A stretch of 64,000 nt of DNA from Piromyces finnis (Eukaryota; Neocallimastigomycota; Neocallimastigomycetes; Neocallimastigales; Neocallimastigaceae): the NCBI GenBank assembly GCA_002104945.1, contig MCFH01000070.1:62001-126000 (forward strand). The letters are read 5' to 3'. The first letter of the stretch is position 1; the number at the start of each line of letters is the position of its first letter. Positions 25,537 to 36,946 of this stretch are shown piece after piece. The translations under genes and the position numbers were made by a program. The notes under the pieces were generated by a model. It made no database searches. It had not been told where the DNA came from and saw nothing but the letters and a program-made list of their open reading frames with translations.

Positions 25537-28218
25537 ATGGGGACAATTGGATTATTTAGTGATGACTCTTCAGATAGTGAAGTTGAAGTTCAAACAAAAA
25601 TTATTGAAAAGCGTACTAGTGAACGAAAAGTTATAAAAACATATAAACATAAAAATATAAATAAACGTCATACAGTACCATCAATCAAACATACTAAACA
25701 TGTAAAAAGTAAAGATTTCTCAACATGCTCTATAAAATTGCCAGTTAATCCAATAATTAAAGAAATTCGTAAAACTCAATATATTAATGGTTGGAGAAGA
25801 TTATCAAATAATATTGAAAAAGAATCATGGGTATAGTATTTAAAAAATAAAAAAAACACACACACGCACATTAAAATCATCTTAATTTTATATTTTATAA
25901 TTTAAAAGAATAAATAAAAAATGCTAAATTCTTCAAATATATATTGAAATTTACAGTATGAAGCAAATTTTAAAATAAAAGAATTTGAAGATAAAAGTAT
26001 TATTGTGAAGCCATCAATTAATGAAAGTTTACAAAAAGAAATTGAAAAGACTCAGAAAAATTTAAACAAATTAACATTATGGGGGTTAATATCAAATATT
26101 CAATCTATAAATTTTATATTGAAATATTATTATTCAACTAATACCATAATAATATTATTTTTAATAGAAAAACTATTAGAGAAAAGGAAACTCAAAAAAT
26201 GAATAAAAGTAATGATCTAATGAATAAGGTTAGAAATTTGTAGAGTTATTTTTTTTTTAAATGTATATTTGCAATGTAGATTTAAACTACAATATAGTTT
26301 TTCAAATAAGTAATTATAATAAAATTCACATCAATATAATTTAGGAAATAGAAGAATGTATCAAATATAAAAAGCAGCAAGAAGAATTAATAGAAAAAAA
26401 GAAAAAAGAAGAACAAGAAAAAAAATTAAAGGAGGAAAAGGAAAAGAAGGAACAAGAACTTCAAAGACAAAAGAAACTTGAGCAAGAAAAATTAGAGAAA
26501 GAAAAGGCTCTTAAACAAAAGCAAGAACAAGAAGCAAAATTAAAAGAACAACAAGAAATAATTAAAAAGGAAGAACAAAATAGAAAAGCAGCGGCAAATG
26601 ATGTATAATAATATTAAAATACAAATTTATTTTTAAAGCATTTATATCAGCAAAGATAGGATAATTTATTAATAATAATAATATTATTATTACTATTATT
26701 TTGAAATTAAACGTATTAATAGACATTGAATTCATTTGGAAATCAAAAAGCGATAGAGGAAGCTCAATTATATATTGATGAAATTAAGGTAGCTTGAATA
26801 TAAGATTATTATTATTATTATTTTGATATTAACTGTTTAAAAAAATTGATGGAATTTAAATTAAAAAGAAAATAAAAAGTGATATTAGACCGGCTGTAAA
26901 AGAAAATAAAACTTGGAAAAATCAAACATTCAAATTAAAAATGAAAATTACGACAAGAGTTGGTCAAATAACTAATACAAGGGAATCTGTTAATGAAATT
27001 GTAAGCATAATTCTAATATATTGATTTAATACCAAATAAAAATTTTATTAAATATTTTTAATAACATTTATCTATAATAATTTCAGTCAAATGCATTAAA
27101 TGATGTTTTAAATCAAGGAAAACAAATATCAAATGAAGCATATTATTGGCTTATGGATTTCCTCGGTAAAGCTATAATGGTAATATAAACTATGAAATAA
27201 TATTTATTTTTAAGAAAGAAAAAAAGTTTTTATTATTTTTTACTTAAATAAAAATAATGATATTGATTATGATAGAAACAATCTGAAAAAGAAGTTAGTC
27301 TTAATAAATCAATGGCATTTCCAATGGCACAAATTATCAATATTATATTTGATAATCATGAATCATTCTTCAAAATATTTATGGGAAGATTATATAAGAA
27401 ATGCATCTATCTTATACCTAGATATGGCTATAAAACAAAGGTATTTAATAAATATAATATTTATATATGTTATAATTTATTAAATAAATTAATTGTAATG
27501 TATATATATTATATATTATTATAGGATAAAACAGATGAACAATGTTTAAAAGAAATTGGTTATAAAAAAACAAGTGATGGTATGGAAAAAGAAAGTAGAT
27601 ATAATGAAAGAATGGAAGGAATGATATCTCTCTTTTCAGGTAAATAATAGTTATAATTGATAATATATATATCTAATAATAATTGTAATAATAATATAAT
27701 CAATTTATTATATATATATTTAGCATTAATTCAAACAACAAATAAAAGTAAGTTCATATTCATATTGAGTAAATAGTGTTAAAAAAAGAGATATTAATAT
27801 ATATTATGTTGTTATATTATAATTAATATTATTAGGTGGTAATTCAAAATTAGATATGAAAACAGGTTGGTCATGGTTAGCAAGAATACTAAATATGCCA
27901 CCAAGACAAATTACATCTTTAGCATTAATTACTTTCTTAGAGGTATTTTATGATTATAGTGCTAACAACAATATATATTAATATATTAATATGAATTTTA
28001 ATATTAATTAAATTTAATAAAAATAGATTGCAGGTAATGAAATGATTAATGTATATGGTAGGCAAATGCATAAAATTTTAAAATTTATAATGAATGTTTA
28101 TATTCCAATGGCACCAAAAGAAAGTATTGCTGCTACAACAAGATTGAAATTATTTATTGAAGAATATAATAAAAAAGGAGGTCGTATAGATCCACCAAAA
28201 GGAAAAAACTTTAATTAA
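25537..28218 (+). CDS. GLE1: GLE1, nuclear-pore mRNA export factor
   Basis: Twelve exons: 25537-25830, 25957-26084, 26168-26228, 26345-26602, 26723-26788, 26869-27000, 27087-27179, 27276-27440, 27525-27639, 27724-27747, 27836-27942 and 28027-28218. Phases all agree and give 544 residues, close to yeast Gle1 (538). Gle1 with inositol hexaphosphate activates the DEAD-box ATPase Dbp5 at the cytoplasmic face of the pore. Residues 162-247 are a Lys/Glu/Gln coiled coil. The C-terminal HEAT-like domain shows KITTRVGQIT, YYWLMDFLGKAIM, FMGRLYKKCIYLIPRYG and YNERMEGMISLFSALIQTT, as in known Gle1 proteins. One exon is only 24 nt. The start is supported by an acidic-Ser N-terminus and an upstream AT-rich leader. 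Confidence 0.92.
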
Positions 28219-29651
28219 CATTAAAAAGCATATTATTATACTATTATCAAATAAATAAATAAAAAAAATATGTATTTTTTTTTATTTTCTTTTTTATAAT
28301 AATTACTATAGAATTTATTTAAATAATAATTTTTATAATAAAACATCATATTAAAATTAATAATTTATCTATTTTATTTGTATTATTTGGTTTCTTTTAT
28401 TCTTTCTTTCTTTTTTTTTTTTTTTTTAATTTTATTAGTTATTACTATAATTATATTTTTTATTTTAAATATTGATCTTTTATTCATATCAGCTTTAATA
28501 TATAATAATAGTTTGATTATACTAATGTAAATAGTAAATTAGAATTTGTGATTAATAAAAATTAAAATATAAATAAACGAATGTAGTGGTATAGTAGAAA
28601 TTTCAAATAAATATTTTTTATAAAGAATGTTATAAAAATGCCATTAAAATATCAAAAGGATTAATGGTTTATATAAATAAAAGAGTTAATTTTTTATATT
28701 TGTAAAAAATAGTTTTTTTTTATTTACTTTCTGCTTATTTTTTTTTTTTTTTTTTTTTTTTTGAAAATAACATTATATAACCTTTTATGATATAAATTAT
28801 GTGTATTAATGAATTGTATTTATAATGAAATAACTTCTTTTTTAATATTGATAATTTATATAGAAAAAAAGAAAAAAGTGGAATTTACATTTTAGTTTTT
28901 TGAAATTTTGCTTAAAATAATTAGTTAAATAACTTATAGTTTAAAAAAATAGTTTTCTTTTTATTTTCAATTAGTATTTCTATTAGTATCTTATTATTGC
29001 TAATATAAAAAAATTATATATATATTATAATATTTTCATAATTCTATAATACATTATAATAATAATAAATATAAAAATAAAATAAATAAAATTAAATACT
29101 TAAATAATATTTATTAATAAAAATACAATTTAAAACCATTAATATATGCACCAAAAAAAAAAAAAAAAAAGAAAAAGAAAAGAAAAGAAGTTAAAAATTT
29201 TTATAGGATAATTACCCTTTGATTCATTATTCTATTCAAAATATAGTATTTATTTATTCTACTGGTAATATGATTTTTACATGTTTTTTCATAATAGTTT
29301 TATTTTATTTTATTTTTTTTACATTTTTTTTTCTATGGTATTTTATACTGTACTGTGAATTATTCCTTTTTTTATAACTTTTTTTTCTTTTTTTTTTTTT
29401 TTAAAAAAAAAAAATAAAAATAAAATAATTAATATATGATATATATATTTAATTTATATCACACATTACTACATTTTTGAATGTGATATGTGAAATTAAG
29501 AATAATTTATATTATTTTGATGGTATATAAAATTTAGTTTGTTTAAAATAAATTTTGAATATATTTTTTTATCATTATAGAAATACCTATTTTATTTCTC
29601 TTATTCCTTATGTTTTTTATTGTTTAATGCTTAGTTTTAAAAATTATTTTT
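28219..29651. other. Convergent 3' spacer
   Basis: 1.4 kb between the ends of GLE1 and the 293-residue orphan. It has long T runs (28410-28427, 28740-28762), an A run at 29153-29170 and a T15-A12 palindrome at 29388-29414. A 63-codon frame across its right end overlaps the orphan gene antisense and is not supported. Confidence 0.7.
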
Positions 29652-30678
29652 TTAAAGAAATATTTTTTTTAATAAGGCCCAGAAACCGATTTCTTTTGCT
29701 AAGGTATTTTTATTTACTAAAAACAATTCTTTATTATCCGATTTAATTGAACGGAATGAATCAGATATTGACGAATTATTGACACTGTTACTATCCATAT
29801 CGTTATTTTCTACGACTATTGGAACATAGTTTATTGGATAATTATTCCAAAGGAAAAAACTGAATTTTGATAGTGCAGAAAGTTTATATGAAATATAAAA
29901 AGGAATAAATTTCATTATAAAATCCTTGACTTGCTTATTTTCTATTATATTTTTTAATATTGGATAGTAATTACTAGGTGAAATTGAATTTTGTTCAAGT
30001 GAGGTCGGACTGGATGTAGTATTTGTAGTAAATGTTGTGTCATTTAAGGTATCTTTTAAATTTATGGTATTTTTTATTGTTGTAGAAATTAATGATTTCA
30101 TTTTATTGAAAGGTGAATCGGGATTAACTTTTACGTTTGATTCTAATAAGTAATTCTTTAATTTTTTATTTATTAAATATGCACTTAATAACGAAATACT
30201 ACAACGGAAAAGATAAAAGCATATTTTTTCTACTGTATATTTTGGACTAGTAAAATAGAAATGAAGAGCATAACAATTCCTTGATATATGAATAATATCA
30301 TATTGGCCATAAATAGCTCTTTGAAGTTCAAAATTACTTTGTATGTTAAAGGAACAGGTAAATGTTCTAGTTTGTAATTTTTTATATGCATTTTTAATTT
30401 TGGATATATTTAAGTATTGTTGAACTAAAGAAAGTAAATTCAATGATTCTTTTTTTTTTTTTTATGTTCAATATTCAAATAATAAAAAAAGGAATAAATA
30501 ATAATTATAATAATAAATATTGATAACCAACAATATCAGTATTATATCATTTCATTTATAATTATATTATATATATTATGTATATGTAATTACCTTCATT
30601 AGTTAATGGAGATAAAGTGGAAGATACAATTCTAAATTCATAGTCGTCATTTACATCCGTTTCAGATATTTTCCCCAT
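29652..30678 (-). CDS. Orphan protein, 293 aa
   Basis: Two exons, 30594-30678 and 29652-30448, in phase and ending with TAA. The first exon starts MGKISETDVNDDYEFRIVSS and the second continues with LNLLSLVQQYLNISK. I do not recognise the family. The N-terminal half is a mixed, foldable sequence (SRNCYALHFYFTSPKYTVEK) with a hydrophobic stretch (ICFYLFRCSISLLSAYLI, about residues 105-122) that could be a buried helix or a weak membrane segment. A Thr/Ser/Asn-rich loop is followed by a second structured block (FIPFYISYKLSALSKFSFFL). The Gly at position 2 is followed by Lys-Ile-Ser, a weak myristoylation context. It is divergent from SGT2. Confidence 0.72.
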
Positions 30679-30869
30679 TCTTTATACTTGATATAAAAAT
30701 ATATTAATAATAAAATAAAAATAATATTTTATATTAATTTGCTTTTTTCTTTTTACAATAAAAATATGTTGCTATCAGTTAAGAATAATAAAAACTAAAA
30801 TTAAATACTATAATAACAAATCCTCTATTAAAAATGAACTAACATTTTTAAATATATATGCTTTTTTTC

Positions 30870-30900
<31 letters not shown>

Positions 30901-31565
30901 TAATTGTAATATATATTAAAAATTTAAAAATTTATAATTAAATAATATATGATTACAATATAATTATATTTATAATAAAAATTTGAATTTTTTTATAAAC
31001 AGCTAAAATTCTTTTTTATGATATATTTTATGGTAAATTATACAAAAATAATAATATTAAATAAATAATATATGGCAGATTTATTTTATTTTTTTTTTCT
31101 AAAAAAAAAAAGAGTATTAATATTCAATATATAAATATTTTCAAAGCAATATTTTTAGCGAAAAATTAAAACAAAAAAAAAACATAACCATATACCAATA
31201 AAATAGAAATTTAAGTTTCTAAAATTGAAATTAATTAATAAAAACAATAAATATTAAATTTTTATATTCAATCACTAAATTATGATTGGAGAATATATTA
31301 AAAATGGAAATTAAACATTTAACTATTATTTATATTCATTTACAATAACAAAAGTTTACTTTTAAATATTAACAAAAATAATAACTTTTTTTGTATAATA
31401 ATTAAGAATGTAAGGTTAAATTTTAAATAAGATAAATTAATTAAATATTTAAAGCAAACTAATAAGTAGTTAGACTAAAAAAAGAATGTGTATATAAATA
31501 ATAATAAAGAAATCAAATTAATAAAATATATTAATATAATTAAAAATATTAATTTAGAAATAACA
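30679..31565. other. Bidirectional promoter region, orphan / SGT2
   Basis: 887 bases between divergent starts, with a T19-A7 tract at 30875-30900 and general A/T richness. No further gene was seen. Confidence 0.6.
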
Positions 31566-33379
31566 ATGGAAGAAAAGAGAAAGCAATTAGCCTTTGCTAT
31601 TACTGAATATCTTAGTGATACTATTGAAAACAATCACGTTAGTGAAGAAAACAAAGATGGTTTAGAAGGTAATATATATATATATTAAGAAATGAATATT
31701 TAGTTTTTCATCTATATTTTTTAAAATTGTATTTTAATATAATAATTCAATAATTAATTGATAAAAATGTATACTAAATTTAATACAATCTAACAAAAAA
31801 AATATATAATTATTTAATAACAATGTCAATAATTAATAAATAGTCGCTATTCAATGTATTAGTGAAGCTTTTGGAATTGATCCAGTATGTTAACATTTTA
31901 TTAACATTTTAGGTTTAATAAATTTCATTCATAAATTTATAAATAAATATAAAAATCAATTAAACTCAATTTATATAATGTTTAAATTAATCAAATTATA
32001 AAGAAAGATGAAACTCAAAAGGATATGTACTCAATTAAACCAGCAAATCTTGGTTCAATTTTTGAAGTTTACTTAAGAACTAAACAATCAAAGGTAAACT
32101 TTAAATAAATCTAAAATCTAACCTCAAAATTTTTAATTTTGATAAAATTTTTAAATGTATAAACTTTATTATATTAAACTAAAAATTTTAAAAATAGGAA
32201 AATGTTAAACCAAACACTGTTAAAGTTGGTAAATTTCAATATTAATATTATGATGAAATAATTAATACATAATTTTAACATAAAATATATTTTATTAAAA
32301 TGATATAAATAAAATAGATGATAAGGAACCATCTGAAGAAGATAAGAAAAATGCTGACCAAAAGAAGAGTGAAGGTAATTCAAAAATGGCTGAAAGAAAA
32401 TACGATGAAGCCATCCAACTTTACACTGAAGCTATTGAATTAAATGGAAAGAATGCTATTTACTACGCTAACAGGTAAAAACCAATAAGATATAACTATT
32501 ATAATATTATATAAATATTATGATGTTAAAATAATATATTATCTTTTAAATAGAGCTGCTGCTTTCAGTCAATCTGGTCAACATGAAAAAGCTATTGAAG
32601 ATGCTTTAAAGGCTGTTGAAAGTAAGATAATAATAATAACTGATAATAACTATTTATTTTCCTTTTTTTTTTTAAAAAAAAAAAAAGATACATTGTTATT
32701 AATAAATAAATATTTATATAAAAATAAAAATAATAGTTAATCCACAATATAGTAAGGGTTACAGTAGATTAGCGTAAGTACATAAATAAAAAATTAAATC
32801 TTGTAATAAAAATAATAGTTACTTATACATATTAACAAAAATGTTTTTACTTCTTTTTTTTTTTTTAAATACATTATAATATTTATTAATAATAGTCATG
32901 CTCAATACTGCTTAAATAAATTTGATGAAGCTGTTAAATCTTATGAAAAGGTTTTAGAATTAGATCCAGATAATAACGCTATTAAGCAATCTTTAGAATT
33001 AGCTAAGTCTAAGTCTTCTGAAACCAGTACTAGAGATGCTGGTTCTTCATCTGATGCTGGTGCTGGTGCTGGTGCTGGTGGTATGCCAAACTTAGGTAAC
33101 CTTGATTTCGCATCTTTAATGAATAACCCAGCTGTTATGAACATGGCTAAAGAAATGATGAAGAATCCAGAAGCTTTAAATAATCTTATGAATAACCCAG
33201 CCATTGCTAATATGTAAGTGTCAGCTTATATTTTAGAAAAAGTATTAAATATTATAATTAACGATATTAACAAAATAAAATATTTTTTTATTTAAATAAT
33301 GCTTTATTAAATATATATATATAATAGGGCCAAGAACTTTGATCCATCTAAACTTCAACAAATGTTTGGTGGAAAATAA
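31566..33379 (+). CDS. SGT2: SGT2/SGTA TPR co-chaperone
   Basis: Nine exons: 31566-31668, 31844-31884, 32004-32093, 32198-32228, 32318-32474, 32554-32621, 32737-32773, 32896-33213 and 33328-33379, giving 298 residues. SGT2 hands tail-anchored membrane proteins from chaperones to the GET pathway. The N-terminal dimerisation domain (KQLAFAITEYLSDTIENN) is followed by a charged linker and three TPR repeats (about residues 90-205; YDEAIQLYTEAIELNGKNA, YYANRAAAFSQSGQHEKAIE, FDEAVKSYEKVLELDPDN). A Gly-Ala linker leads to a Met/Asn-rich C-terminal substrate-binding region with MNNPAVMNMAKEMMKNPEA and MNNPAIANM. Several exons are only 31-41 nt. It converges on NADK 420 bases downstream. Confidence 0.95.
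32663..32686. repeat. T11-A13 palindromic tract in SGT2 intron
   Basis: Perfect T-run/A-run junction inside the intron 32622-32736. It shows that these tracts are not confined to intergenic DNA. Confidence 0.85.
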
Positions 33380-33799
33380 AAAAAATAGTATTCTCTCTAT
33401 AATATTTAAATATGGAAATAATTTCATAGTTTAATATTATGTAAATATTTAATTAAATACTTTCACCAAAATATATTCAATTACTACAAATAAAAATATA
33501 AAAAAATTATTAAAACTTGCATTTATCAATAAAAATAAATTATAAAAAGAAATCTTTAAAAAAGAATAAAATAAAATAATAGGGTTTTATGTTTTGTGTA
33601 AACATTGTTTTTTTTTTTTTAAAGCAAGATAGTTTTATTAATAATATATTATTATATATTTAAAATTTTTAATATGAAATTTTATTTCAAATTTGAAATA
33701 TAATATTATTATTGATAATAATGAAATTTAAATTACTATAGGTATATTAAATATAATTTTCCACTTTTTATTTTTTTAAGTTGTTTTATATAGGGATAT
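33380..33799. other. Convergent 3' spacer, SGT2 / NADK
   Basis: 420 bases of A/T-rich sequence between two convergent stop codons. No gene or structured element was seen beyond a T run at 33609-33620. Confidence 0.7.
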
Positions 33800-36357
33800 T
33801 TAAAAGGAATAGGTATGGTGATTTAACTGATTGGCAAATCCCTCAAATTTTTGATTCCATTTTAATAATGAATTTATATGTTTTTTCCAAGTAATTTTCT
33901 TGGTTTTTTGGTTAATACATGGTATAGGATATGGAGACATTTGAACCTTTTTTTAATGTAAATAGAAAAGAAAATATATATATAATTATATGGGATACCG
34001 ATAATAATTAATATCATTGGAAAAAAGAAAAAAAGAATAAAAAATTTTAAACTTTTTTTTTTAAATTTTTGATTTACATACCTGTACATATTCACCAATA
34101 TTTAAATCATAATAGTCCTTACCATCAATATTAACAACAACAGATCCTCTGCTTTTATCATCCAACTTTAAAATAACAAATTAATATTATAAAGTATTAA
34201 ATAAATATTTTAATTTTATAGATGTATATTCAAATTATTCTTACTGATAAATGAATAGTAGAATATGGTGGTAAAAGTGCTGGACGGAAAGATAATGATC
34301 TGGGACAAATTGGAGTTAATAATAAACTTTGAACCGATGGATGAACAATTGGACCACCGGCTGATAGTGAATATGCTGTTGAACCTGTTGGAGTAGCAAC
34401 AATTAAACTATTGAATTTTTTTTAAAAAAAAAATATTTTTTAAAAATTAGTTTATATCTATTTCTTTTTTTTTTTTTTTAATACTTTAAACTAATATTAT
34501 TTAATAATTACCCATCGGCCTTTTAATAGAGTTAGATTTAAAATAAATATTAATATATATGTAAAATATTATTAATTATTAATAAAAATAAAATTTTGAA
34601 ATTATGATTTATTAATTTTACTATAAAAAAAAAAAAAAAAACGTAAATAAACATACTACTGAATTTGTAAAGAATTCATCATCAACATAACATTTTAAAG
34701 ATGTTAAGGATGGATTACGACCACGATGTAATGATACTTCATTCATTGCATGAACTTTGAATATAAATAATATAAATATAGATATTAAAAAAATTTTTTT
34801 CAAAAAGTGAATAATGATAATAAAAAAAAAAGGTACAATAATATTATATATAGTATAATAATTTATACTTTGATTTATTTCGTTCAATTTAATGATTTCA
34901 TTATTTTTATCATGAATAGACACTGCAATTCTCATTCTTAATAAAAGTTTTGTATTTCCTTTTATAACGTTTGAAATACCTTCCTTATAATGTTTAATGT
35001 CTATTATGGTATCCAATAAATATTTAATATTAATTTTTAACTCTTAAAATATTTTTATATAAATAGTTATTATTATATTTATTATAATAAGACATACTAT
35101 ATGGTAAGAGAAAACCTAATGTTCCAAGGGAAAATGATATTATTGGAGGAACTTCTTTAGGAAATAATGATGAAGTATGTAATATAGTACCATCACCACC
35201 CAAAGTGATAACAAAATCTACTATTTTAGGATATTCTTTCTTATCTATAATGAAAGTTAATGTACAATTATGAAATAATTAAGTAAAATTCAAAGAAATC
35301 CTAGGTATGATAATTTTTTTATATTTAATCATTGTATTACCTTGTAAAACATGTATAAATGGAATTGTTTTTATTAAATTATCAGCAACTTCTTTTTCAA
35401 CAATTATATTTATATTTGGATATTCCTTATGAAGCCAACTATATTAAAATAATTATATTTATATTTTGCAAGATATATTGATAATTATAAAAAAAAAAAA
35501 AAAAGAATAAAATAAAAAAAAAAAAAATAATTAGAAACTAATAAAGAAAAAAAAAAAAGGAAAAGGAAAAATATGATATATATTATGATATATTATATAC
35601 TTTGCAATTGATATCAATGCTTCTTCTGTAGTATTATCTTTAGGTTTTTTAACAATTAATACTGTTCTTGGAGTCCGTTTCCATTTAAGATTATAATCAC
35701 TAAAAGATTTTATTTCAATAATATATATATATAAAGATATAAAGAGGGGGAAAGGAAAGAAAGATAATAAAAGAAAAAGGAAAGAAAAGAATAAGAAAAA
35801 AGAATTAAATAATTATATTATTAAAGAAATTTATGTTTTGTATCATTACAGATATGGATTTCTTAAATTTTGAATTATTTCTGGACCATTACTACTTTTA
35901 ACTGTTTTATAATTTATTTGTTTATTTATTTATTTATTTTAATATTGTATATTGTATATTCGAAATAGTATTAAAATTAAATTCCAAAATTAAAAAAAAA
36001 AAAAGAATTTAAATTCATTAGAATTTAAAAATTATTATATATGATAAATATTATCGATAATTATAATAAAATATTAAAAAATAATTTAATTTAAACAATG
36101 AATTAACATTAATTTTTATTTGGAATAAAATATTTACCAGCTTCATAAATAAAGGATTTATTATCATTCGATATCATACTTTTTGATAATGTGGACGAAG
36201 AATTAAATCTTTTAGAAATGCCCGAATTTTTATAATAAATACTATTTTTACATAACTTATTTGATAATGATGGTAATATATAGTTACCATTTAATGAAAT
36301 TTGCTTCATTAATATAGAATTGAATGTTTTTGATAAGTCGAGGTTTTGAATTGACAT
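33800..36357 (-). CDS. NAD+ kinase
   Basis: Eleven exons on the minus strand: 36138-36357, 35850-35901, 35601-35699, 35341-35438, 35098-35244, 34869-35042, 34657-34754, 34512-34519, 34245-34407, 34082-34165 and 33800-33946. Phases agree and give 429 residues. The enzyme phosphorylates NAD+ to NADP+. Diagnostic motifs are [13 protein letters not shown] (about residues 172-184), the NE pair in [32 protein letters not shown] split over two exons (from about 297), and the C-terminal [11 protein letters not shown]. The first 73 residues are basic and Ser/Asn-rich ([15 protein letters not shown]), a possible organelle-targeting or regulatory extension. The 8-nt exon supplies Ala-Asp-Gly of the catalytic motif. 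I leave the symbol blank because I cannot choose between the cytosolic (Utr1) and organellar (Pos5) types. Confidence 0.92.
34512..34519 (-). other. 8-nt exon encoding NADK Ala-Asp-Gly
   Basis: On the minus strand, gccgatgg sits between a TTAAAAG acceptor and a GTAATT donor. Joining it to the upstream exon, which ends at a GTATGT donor, and to the downstream exon restores the invariant [15 protein letters not shown] motif. Without it the conserved Asp-Gly is lost and the frame shifts, so family conservation strongly supports it. Confidence 0.8.
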
Positions 36358-36943
36358 TTTGAATCTTTTTTTTCAAAAACAAAAATTAAATAAACTAAAT
36401 GAAATGAAATGAAAATGAAACAAAACTATTTATATAGATAAATAAATATATATAAATATATGTAATGTTATTTTGTTTTTAAAATATATTAATAAATTTA
36501 ATTATAAAAAATAACTATTTTTTATTTAAAAAAGTTAAATATTTTACATCCAATTAAATTTTTATGGTATCGAACTATTATTTATTTAAACTTTCTTAAC
36601 TATTATAAAATGCTCTTTTTTTTTCAATAATTTAGATGAAGTATTTTATTATTATATATATTACGATTTATTTAGTAAAAAGTTATCTTTTTTTTTTTTT
36701 TTAACATTGCACTTTTATATGTAACATAGAGTATGATGATTTTTTACTTTTTTTTTTTTAATATAATATAAAACTAACCCTTTAACTATAAGTAATTTTA
36801 AATTGAAGATAAATAATTAGAAAAGTAATTTTAACCAATCCAATACTCTCATTATTTTTTATAATATATTTTTTTTTTTTAAAAAAAAAAATAATTTTTT
36901 AAAAAATTAATTTATAATTTATAATTCTTTATTATAATATAAA
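36358..36943. other. Bidirectional promoter region, NADK / FCF1
   Basis: About 586 bases between the NADK start and the proposed FCF1 start exon. It carries T runs at 36688-36704 and 36750-36760 and a T12-A11 palindrome at 36869-36891. No other gene was seen. Confidence 0.55.
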
Positions 36944-36946
36944 ATG
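36944..36946 (+). other. Proposed start-codon-only coding exon of FCF1
   Basis: ATG in a TATAAAATG context is immediately followed by a consensus-like donor GTAAAT. Splicing to the acceptor at 37679 gives Met-Gly-Lys-Ala-Lys-Lys. The implied intron is about 730 bases, far longer than most others in the window, so a nearer start remains possible. Confidence 0.45.
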
